Assembly: GCA_017979445.1 (NCBI GenBank)
Contig: CM030708.1
Location: 35,158,721 to 35,222,720 of the forward strand
DNA length: 64,000 nucleotides
Origin: Akebia trifoliata
Taxonomy: Eukaryota > Streptophyta > Magnoliopsida > Ranunculales > Lardizabalaceae
Reading direction: 5' to 3'
In this document: one piece after another, positions 46,437 to 64,000 of the stretch
Position numbering within the stretch: position 1 is the stretch's first letter
How the letters are laid out: each line of letters opens with the position of its first letter
The notes under the pieces: generated by a model
Databases searched by the model: none
Seen by the model: the letters and a program-made list of their open reading frames with translations, nothing else
What the model was told of the DNA's origin: nothing
Made by a program: the position numbers and the translations under genes

Positions 46437-46483
46437 CATATGATCTCTAAAAAATATTACAAATTTTAAAATAATATGTTGTT

Positions 46484-46711
46484 GGGATCCGTTGACCCCT
46501 AAGAATGACTCGTGAAAAAAACACATGATCCCAACTCTTAAATACAAAATCAAATGGTCGAGACTTATGAGTATCTTGATAACACAAATCTCGGGGATAC
46601 TTATCCCAAGGATGAATCTCAACCATTGGATTTTGCATTTGAATAATTGGAATCGTGTTTTTTTTTTTTTCATGAGTCATTCTTAGGAGTCAAAGGGATC
46701 CTAACCCTTTT
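46484..46711. mobile_element. Hairpin element, family I, copy 2
   Basis: The ends GGGATCCGTTGACCCCTAAG and AGGAGTCAAAGGGATCC, with GAATGACTCGTGAAAAAAAC and its complement, form a long stem of about 55 bp. Related to 36428-36665. Confidence 0.6.
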
Positions 46712-47254
46712 AATAATAAATATATACTTAGTAAGGGTATAAAAATCACATTGTATCTCCATTGTAAACATGACCTCAACATTAATCTTGATGATAATAC
46801 ATGAAGAAATCCAAAAGTAGAAGAAAAATCAATCCCAGCTCCTCTCGTTAGGAAAGCTATCAATCATTGCCCCTATCAACTTCCATTGTAAACTTTCAAA
46901 AGCATTCAATTATAAAGAGATTAGAGATCTTTCATCAAATCGTGAATGTTATCATTAATCACCAAAGACAATTTTGAACCACATTGTTATCTGTCATATA
47001 GATTTTGTCCATGATCGTGGTTATTAAAAAATGACTATGAACCATGCCACAACTCCAAAAATCAATTATAAAAGAGGGCCCAACGATGGAAATTAACACC
47101 TCACGTAAGGAAAAAAATAAAATTGAAAAATAATACTAGAAGAATCACGTAACACAAACCACAGATCTCGTGGTGTGAGAGGAATTTCATCCACAATAAC
47201 CATTAGAATTCAACCTAGCATATTTTCTTGTAATTTATAGTTTTAGTATGTAGG

Positions 47255-47450
47255 GATGTCCAGACCCTCACCTTTTAGAGCAACATGTTTGGCCCAAATC
47301 CCATGGGAACATGCAACCTCACAAATCATACATACCATGTAAGCAGGGATAAATCCTTGTGGACGACAAACAAGGGGGTTTAAACTTAAGACTTCCCTCT
47401 TTTTAGAGGGAGGCCCTGAACACTATGCTTAACACTTGTTGTTTACACGT
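47255..47450 (-). mobile_element. SINE-like element
   Basis: Minus strand: an A-box-like AGCATAGTGTTCAGGG, then the B-box-like AAGTTTAAACCCC, then a body resembling the 18967 SINE (ACATGGTATGTATGATTTGTG). No tail or target duplication resolved. Confidence 0.45.
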
Positions 47451-49211
47451 ATAAGCTAGTATTTTTTTTTTTTTATTTTTATTATTTATCTTACTATAGT
47501 TTTAAGAGAGGGGTGTCAATACATAGACGAAAATTTGACTTGAATTTGAATTCGTATTTGTATTCAAAAAATTGGATTCAAAACAAATTTAGTATTCAAT
47601 TTGAGTTAAGATACGAATTCAAATAGCACTACATCCACTCGGATATTTTTCAAATATCTATATTATAAAATGCAATTGTAGGGCCCACCCATGCTATAGG
47701 TTTGTGGAGATAAACGATCCCTCATCAACAGTTTTGTATAGTGATAAATCTTCATCCAACCACTTTATGTAAGGTTCACCATTATTTAACCCTTTCAATT
47801 TTGTTATATATCCCCCCCCCCCTCTATTTTTCAATAATAACATTCTAACTTTGTTTTATTTTTACTCTTTTGACCCCAAAGAGGATATGGCATGAGTGAA
47901 CTCTAGTTATATTAAATAAAATAATAAATTGTATTTTTTAAAAGGGCGGTTCATCAGAACACCATATTCCAATTCTTGTTTATTTAATAACTAGAATCTG
48001 GTCGTGTAGTCTTCTTTAGAGTTAAAATGGTAAAAGAGAAAAAATATGATAAAATTAGAGGGGTATTACTGAAAAAGGGGGGGAAAGATGAAAGACAAAA
48101 AAATTAAAGGAGGAGTGAGAAGAAAGGCCACAAAGTAGGGTTGTGTGGAGCCCACTCCCTTTGTCTCAGTTTCTTACTCTTGTAAAATTGTATCGAAGTG
48201 GGGTCCACCGCTATATTTTATTATATAAATTATGTTTAGTAGAAGAGGGTTCATCGAAACGCGTCTTCTCTGATTCTTAGCACAAAATGTATGATTCTAT
48301 TAATTAGGGTTTGCAAACTCGGTAACTCCGACGATGAATTTATCCGAGTTGACTATGGCGATCGTCTTTTCCGTCCAGGTATTTATCTCTTCTTCTATCT
48401 CTCGTTTTCAACATCCAAAAAATCCATTGATTTTTCTATCAAAACCCATCGTGTTCAAGCTCTTTAACATTTGGTGAGGAGATGATTTTTTTTTTTTCCT
48501 AAAAAACCTTTGATTTTATCATTAGTACTTTTGGTATGATTTTAGATCTATTTATTTATATTTTTTACTTGCTCAGGAAGGGGATTGATTTTTTAAAAAT
48601 AGCATCTTCAACCCACCTTTACTCCTAACATTTTTGTAGAAACCTCTCTATTTTTCCACAAAAAACATCATCATTTTCTTCTTCCCGAAATCCCTATCTT
48701 AATTTGTAGGAAGAAATAAATTTCTTATTAAGGTTGTATATAACTCGCTTTGATGGTAAAAAAAAAAGATAAAAACTCTAGGGACTTTGACTACAAGGGG
48801 TTGAGGATCTAAATATAGATCTATATTCAAACCCTAATTTTTCATATTGATTTGGATTCCTATTTGGTTTGGATCGTACTAACTAAGACCATATCCAGAT
48901 CCAACTTAGTATGGAACAAATAATTCCGAAACATTTGATTTTTTTTGTTTCTTCTTCTCTATTTTATTTCTTTGCAAGCTTATAATAGTATTATAATTTT
49001 CCATTATACCATTTCATTTATAAGTATTCATATTTTAGTAAAACAATATATATATATTTGGATCCGGGTAGACCTAAGAATGAATCAAAATCCATCTCAG
49101 ATCCGAGTCGGGTCAAACCGATCCATTTTATGCTTGCACGTGCGAAGTCCAGTTTGGTCACACCGTGTAAATGTCCCAACCCAAACGATGGTGGAAACCC
49201 TATCACCCGAA

Positions 49212-49456
49212 TATATAGACGAGAAACTCTTTTTTGTTAGTGCGATGGTTCGAATCGAAAGAGATTCGAATTCTTCGTTTTTTTGCTCTCGCTGAGATAT
49301 CAGGTTCAAAGAAAGACGCCCCTTAGGGTTTGTTGTTCTTTGCACTTCGTATACGCAGAGAAGAGAGAAAGAAAGACGAGGATCTCTGCAAAACCCTAAA
49401 TCTCGATTTACGGAAGGACCTCTGCGAAACCCTGAATACTAATTTCATCGAAGAAG
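49212..49456 (+). promoter_or_regulatory. Likely RH40 core promoter and non-coding exon 1
   Basis: TATATAG at 49212-49218 would start transcription near 49245. A purine-rich leader with two AAACCCTAA/GAAACCCTGA motifs follows and ends at the donor GAAGAAG|GTAAAC (49456|49457). The first intron would be 49457-50085, with acceptor GGCAG before the exon that carries the ATG. AAACCCTAA (telo-box) motifs are common in leaders of genes for translation and RNA factors. Inferred from motifs only. Confidence 0.5.
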
Positions 49457-50101
49457 GTAAACCTCTTTTAAGGTTCTACTGTCCCTTTAAAAAAAAAAAA
49501 AAAAAATAATAATTGTCCTTACATGGATACGCAATTATAGAGATAAGCTTCGTTAACACCTTTTAGGATTTTATATATCATGAAAATTTTATCTCCTTTT
49601 CATTCATTTAGGGTCTTAGAAATCTTTACTCTGTTTGTCAAGTAATCTCAAGATTTACAGTATAATTTTAATGATTTTCAGTTTTGAGCTCTTGAATTTT
49701 AGTCATATTTGGTAATTAAGTTTGGAACTTTAGGAATTCGGCTGGGCTGATGTTTCTTAGGGTACATGAAATGGCGATTTTCATGTAATTTAGTTCACAG
49801 GAGCCCGATTTGGACTGGATTTCCATTTTTGTGCTCCTTTGAAGAAACCCGTCCAAAAAAGAGTTCACTTTACATCCTTTTTAGGGTTTTTTAGTCTATT
49901 GTTTGCATTTTTTTGGGGGGATGCTTTTTTAGTGGTATTGTATTTGAGGTTAATTCTGTTATATTGCTTGTTGTTTTGGTTCACTGGAAAAGTAGTTCTC
50001 GAAAAAAAAAAAACTGAATTTTTTTTTTTTTTTCCATTGGGGTTTGTGGTATAAAAGTATTGAATTATGGTTTTTGTTTTGGCAGTTAGGAATTTTTGTT
50101 T

Positions 50102-59743
<9,642 letters not shown>

Positions 59744-60744
59744 TTCTTTTTTGGTTTTTTTTTTTTGTCTTCTTTTTAGGCGGTGGACGATAATGGATTG
59801 ATGTTCAGTTCAGTTCACTTCAATCTGCTCCATTTTGACACCCGAGATGGTTTATTTACTAAAATGGTTGACAACAGATGGTGAAGGATTTTCGTCCATG
59901 GTTTCTCTATGTCAGTGAAGGGGACCATGGACTTATTTTAATGTGGGGATCAAAAGACCTAAATGTTTTCATTTTAGTGGGATTAGGGGGCTTCTGCTGG
60001 GTTGCGGGGTTTGGATGATTTCCAATTTTTCTTTCTTTCAATGGGGGATATTGATGTATTCATGGGGGTGGAGTTTGAGGATCTTATAGGTAGTTATTTG
60101 AGACACTTTACAAGTGATGGGTGGATCATATTTGGTATTTTCTGAAAGATTGGAGGATAATTGTGTGATTTTGTTTTGTTATGTCATGGTAATTAAGAAA
60201 TATTGGTAAATTTAAATAACTTACAAGGAACTTAATGCTTGTTTGAATGTGCCAATATACATAGAACAACATCAACAAAATTAATATAATAAATTGATGT
60301 CCAACATATTTTGGAAACCCTGTTTTAAAAGTTCTTTCTAGCCATCGAGTGTGTAAAAATATATCTATATATTTTAAAAATCCTTTTGAATAATCTATTA
60401 GCGACAATAGATAACCAATGTATGCTTTGCATAACAATTATTAATAAAAAAAATATTTTCTCAGTGTAAGAATTTTAAATAATAAAATAATAAAATAATA
60501 AAAAAATTAAATGTGCTAATTTGAGATATAACATTATTGGCCATAAAAATTGAAGTTTCTGATGTATTATGAGAAATTTCATATTTGATATTAAATATTA
60601 GAATTTTAAGTAATGCTTTTTATTTATTTATTTATTTAGTTTTTGATAACATCAAAATTAAATAACTGAAAAAAAAGAGAGATTGGGTACATGGTTACAT
60701 ACTTGGCTGGAGTAGGTCATGCAACGTACCCACTTATGAGCCCG

Positions 60745-60950
60745 CTTCATCTCAGATTAATTTTCTGATGTCTCGTTCAAGAATGAGAAAAATGAATTTG
60801 AATTTTAAATCTCGTTCACTACATTGACTTATTTATGAGACTGTTTGTCTTGGATTAGTTTTCTGACGTCTCATTCATTCAAGAATATGAGAAAAATGAA
60901 TGTGGGTTTTAAATCTTGTCCAATACATCGACTTATCTACGTATGAGTAG
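60745..60950. mobile_element. Family C-like fragment, rearranged
   Basis: Contains GAGAAAAATGAAT, TTTTAAATCTCGTTCAC and TTCTGATGTCTCGTTC words of family C, repeated twice about 90 bp apart, without the CATGG ends. Probably a decayed or internally duplicated copy. Confidence 0.4.
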
Positions 60951-61265
60951 GATGAGCGGTGGGTATGGTCAGGTCAATGATTGAAGGAGGCAATCCAAAT
61001 ATTTTAAAATTGATGGTGTTATTGCAAATATGCTTATTATCCAGGGATTAAGTCCCAAAATAAAATTATGCTCATTGTCTGCGTGTTAAGGTTAGCACGT
61101 CGGTCCAGTCAAGCGGTCTAGCCAGCTTGGACATTACGCATCACCAGCGGTAGGTGTGTGAATGTGACAACAAATAAGTGGCAGTCTCGAAAATTTTAAA
61201 TTAACAAAACTTCTCCCAAAAAATTCATTTTGAGAATTTTCAAGTAGCGAGAATCGGGAATAGCT

Positions 61266-61288
61266 TCTCTCTCTCTCTCTCTCTCTCT
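61266..61288. repeat. (TC)n microsatellite at the start of the ECT leader
   Basis: An uninterrupted CT run immediately before CTTCTCTCTTTTACGAAGC, in the position of the transcription start or early leader of the ECT gene. Confidence 0.75.
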
Positions 61289-61367
61289 GCTTCTCTCTTT
61301 TACGAAGCTATACTCGTCCCTTCCTTTCACCTAGGGTTAGGGTTTGTGAGGCGTTTCTGCTTCAAAG

Positions 61368-61448
61368 ATGGTGCAGAAATTCCTCTTATCTCTGAAGAGC
61401 TCCTCCATTAATCTCAACTTCTCCGTTTCTTGTTCATGCATGACTTGA
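61368..61448 (+). promoter_or_regulatory. Possible upstream ORF in the ECT leader
   Basis: An ATG at 61368 in the presumed first, non-coding exon opens a 26-codon frame (MVQKFLLSLKSSS..) ending TGA at 61448. The main start is at 62350 in the next exon. If the first exon is part of the mRNA this would be a short uORF. The exon's donor site was not identified with certainty. Confidence 0.35.
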
Positions 61449-62349
61449 ATTGGTGTTTCTTTTGTACTATTCTCTATCTCTATTTCGTTTGTTTGTATGC
61501 TCTTGAAAATTTGAATTCTTTTAGTAATCAAATTTAACTTATTTATGTCTCTTTTTGTTTTGTTTTGTTTGCTTTGGTGTTAGAATTTCCAAGTTCTCGA
61601 AGTAATTTTAGAGTTGAATCACTGTTAAATTGGACTTCTTTTAGAAGTTTTTGGAAATTTCTTTGTTTTTCTTCTTTTGGGAATTTCTTCTTGGTTTGAC
61701 TATGTTTGGTGGTGATTTAAGAGTTTTCTTAATCGCTAAGGATTCACTGAGGATTTAAGAAGACTCTTGCTTGCAGGCGTTGCTATATTTGGTTTGTTTT
61801 TATCTATTTGAAAGCGTGTATGGAAAAGTTCCCTTTTTGGGGCAAATAGGTTATTATTTCTTATTTGGCTGGTTTATACTGCTTCTCCTTGATGAGTTTT
61901 AATGGATTTGAAAATTTATTTTTCGCATCTTTTGGATGTAAGATAGATGTCACCAGTTAGAGCTGTTTAATACATTTTTTTGTGTGTGTAGAAATTGTTA
62001 TAAGCAAGGAGTATGATTTGCTCTTTTTTTTGGTTGCAATTATTTTGACAATTTCTTTTTTGCTTGGATATAATTCTTTATGTTATTGTTGTATCTATGG
62101 CTTGGCTTGCTCTGAGCTATCTTTGTTTGGCAAGATAATATCTTTTATGAGATTATTTGAAATTGAAATTTCACTTGCCTTGATGGTTTCGTGGGTGTTA
62201 TTCTATGGACTTAATATCATTTAGTTGAGTTATTGAAGTTGGAGAAAGTAGGATTTTATAATCTATGATACACAGTATTGATTTATTTGTAAATGTAAGG
62301 ACTGCTCTCATTTTATTCTCTATTCTTCTACAGGGGTGGGAGTCCAGGT

Positions 62350-64000
62350 ATGGAAAATTACAGCGGTTCTGAACGTGGAACTACCGAAACATATTTGGTA
62401 ATTTTTTTTTTTTTTTGAAATGGTTAATGTTTATTTATGTCATGAACATACTAACGATAGAGATGACTATCAAGAAAGTTAGCTTTCCGGTATACAAACT
62501 AAGTCCCATCTGAATAGAGTGTTTCAAAGAAGATTCCCTTAAACTCCTTGAACAATTTAATTCAATTTAATATAATCTCCAAGATGGTGATGTTTAGATC
62601 ATGGACCAAGTGACCTTTCCCATTGAAGATTAGGTTGGTTCTCGCCTTCTATGGATCCCAGCAAACCGCACAAGAAAGTAAATTCCAATGAATTTCCTCT
62701 CTACCCCTAAAGGCCCGACTGTGCCGACTCTAAAGTTACCAAACTGAACGAGGGAAACAACAAAATATACGAAATGGGGGGGGGGGGGGGCATAACTCCA
62801 CCGAAGAATTGTACAAAATTTATCGGAAATAAAGGCAAGACTTAAAAGGTTGTCAACCCTTAGAATTTTATTCGTAGAGATGCTAACCAGATGGAAAAAG
62901 AGACCTTCAAAAGCATTTTTTTTAACTACAAATGGCCACTACAAGATAATTTGACTGACCCAAGATGTGCAATGGGCATTTATAGAAAGATTTGATTAAA
63001 AATCTATATCCCTAGTTAAATAATTGATTTTTTTTTTGTCAACTAAGATTTGTATATGTTTCATGAGATTTTAGTTGATTTGGTTAGTGATAAATCTCTA
63101 ATGGTAGAAATTGCTCCATTTCCATGTCTTTGCTTTTAGTTTCAAGGTACCAAGTCAAGCCATCATTTAACTACAACTCCACCTCTTGAACGAGTTGAAG
63201 CAATGGACATTGGAGGTGCCCCTGAGTACATTGTTGACCAGGGTCTATATTATCCTGCTGCCACCAACTACTATGGATATTACTGTACAGGTATCTTTTT
63301 AGAGTTTTCTCTATATTTAGAAATGTTCTTCTCATGGTGGCTTAACAATGCCTTTTTCTTTTTTTGATTTATGTGATTAGGATTTGAATCACCTGGCGAA
63401 TGGGGTGACCACAACAGGTTTTTTGGGTTAGATGGTCAAGATCTCCATTATGCGGTAAGTTGGAATCTCTATTTTTCTTGATCATAGCAGTTGATACTTC
63501 TCCACTTATCGTTCCTGTTATTTCCAAATCTCCACACTTCTTTTTCAGGGTACACAAATCGAAAGTTTGCCTTATGCGTATTATACTCCCAGCTATGAAT
63601 ATGCACAGCCACCATACAATTACAATCCATACAATCCATATATTCCAGGTGCTATTATAGGAGTTGATGGCTCGGTTATAGGATCACAACAGTATTACAC
63701 CGGATCCACTTATGAGCACCCCGCCTCCTCACCTGCTTATGCCCCTCTTGTTGTTCAGCCTAGACCTGATATCATCCCTAACAGTATTCTGACACCTCAG
63801 TTGTTGAATACTGGTGCTTCAAATGCTAATAGACCTGATTTCTCAGGCTTAAAACATGGCCCTCCTTCAGTATATGTGGATATAACAAAGGCCCTTCCAA
63901 AGCCTCCCTTGGGGGATGTGAGAGCAGAGCCTGTCTATGATGTTTCCAATCTTACTCATTCATCAGCTAAAATATCAGAAAGTTCAAAAGCTAATGTAGT
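62350..64000 (+). CDS. ECT: YTH-domain m6A reader, ECT family (N-terminal part; runs off the window)
   Basis: Coding exons 62350-62397, 63140-63290, 63381-63454 and 63549 to the edge give about 241 residues. The exon carrying the ATG begins at 62334, after an acceptor CTACAG. The protein starts MENYSGSERGTTETYLFQGT. The conserved ECT tract PEYIVDQGLYYPAATNYYGY follows, then CTGFESPGEWGDHNRFFGLD and a Tyr/Pro/Asn-rich low-complexity region (SLPYAYYTPSYEYAQPPYNY). ECT proteins bind N6-methyladenosine in mRNA through a C-terminal YTH domain, while this disordered N-terminal region drives condensation and partner binding. The YTH domain itself would lie right of the window and is not seen. Phases agree at all junctions. 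Which ECT paralogue it is remains open. Confidence 0.92.
62430..62960 (-). mobile_element. Possible LINE fragment in an ECT intron
   Basis: Minus-strand translation gives a broken frame with NLLSCAVCWDP, KARTNLIFNGKGHLVHDLN and ILEIILN. This resembles the end of L1-type ORF2 (a tryptophan-rich segment followed by RIFNGK). It contains a run of fifteen G at 62776-62790. Weak, motif-based assignment. Confidence 0.35.

Noticed and set aside
61982..62224. 80-codon hydrophobic open frame in the first ECT intron.
   Set aside because: T-rich intron sequence reads as Leu/Phe/Ile by composition. It lies between the leader exon and the coding exon and has no homologue I recognise.

Overview
The window is nuclear DNA of a flowering plant, most likely a dicot. 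The genes have many introns with GT..AG junctions, the intergenic DNA is AT-rich, and the families are plant-specific: an R2R3-MYB of subgroup 20, an HS1-type A/B barrel protein, a gibberellin 2-oxidase, an RH40-type WW/DEAD-box helicase and an ECT-type YTH protein. The species cannot be named from the sequence. No bacterial, organellar or viral block was recognised.

Seven protein genes are supported at exon level. In order they are: MYB (minus, 1789-3082), HS1-like (plus, 22234-24840), TRAPP subunit TRS23 (minus, 26835-28886), gibberellin 2-oxidase (minus, 32404-35131), an At5g26200-like mitochondrial carrier (minus, 41870-45528), RH40-like RNA helicase (plus, 50102-59743) and an ECT protein (plus, 62350 to past the right edge). 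All junctions were placed by hand so that reading phase is kept, and the predicted lengths (288, 109, 141, 341, 325 and 1089 aa) fit the families. The genes are independent; there is no operon or cluster logic. Two of them (RH40 and ECT) both act on RNA, and two (MYB and GA2ox) belong to hormone or stress control, but their neighbourhood looks incidental.

The rest is dominated by small non-autonomous mobile elements. The 19 kb between MYB and HS1 is a gene desert. It holds a 3.4-kb LTR element with two satellite-like arrays inside, several tRNA-derived SINEs and many hairpin MITEs. Four MITE families (A, B, C, D) have intact target-site duplications (TSDs): 9 bp for A, B and D (Mutator-like) and 8 bp for C (hAT-like). 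Family A is the outstanding feature. About 18 copies share an inner palindromic core, although their outer termini fall into at least two types. Some copies are nested, which allows relative dating. MITEs also sit just upstream of HS1, in intron 2 of GA2ox and in intron 1 of the carrier. The long introns of the helicase gene carry a decayed LINE reverse transcriptase and three truncated LINE 3' ends.

Stretches of more than 300 bases in which nothing was recognised: 294-923, 1110-1523, 3400-3827, 4240-4959, 11070-11924, 12901-14123, 14312-16481, 16690-17060, 18248-18960, 19900-21085, 23045-24650, 24841-25670, 29500-30177, 30520-31029, 32060-32400, 35450-36427, 36670-37876, 38540-39785, 46720-47255, 47450-49210, 57000-57478, 59744-60744, 60950-61255. 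Some of these contain short fragments of the repeat families above.
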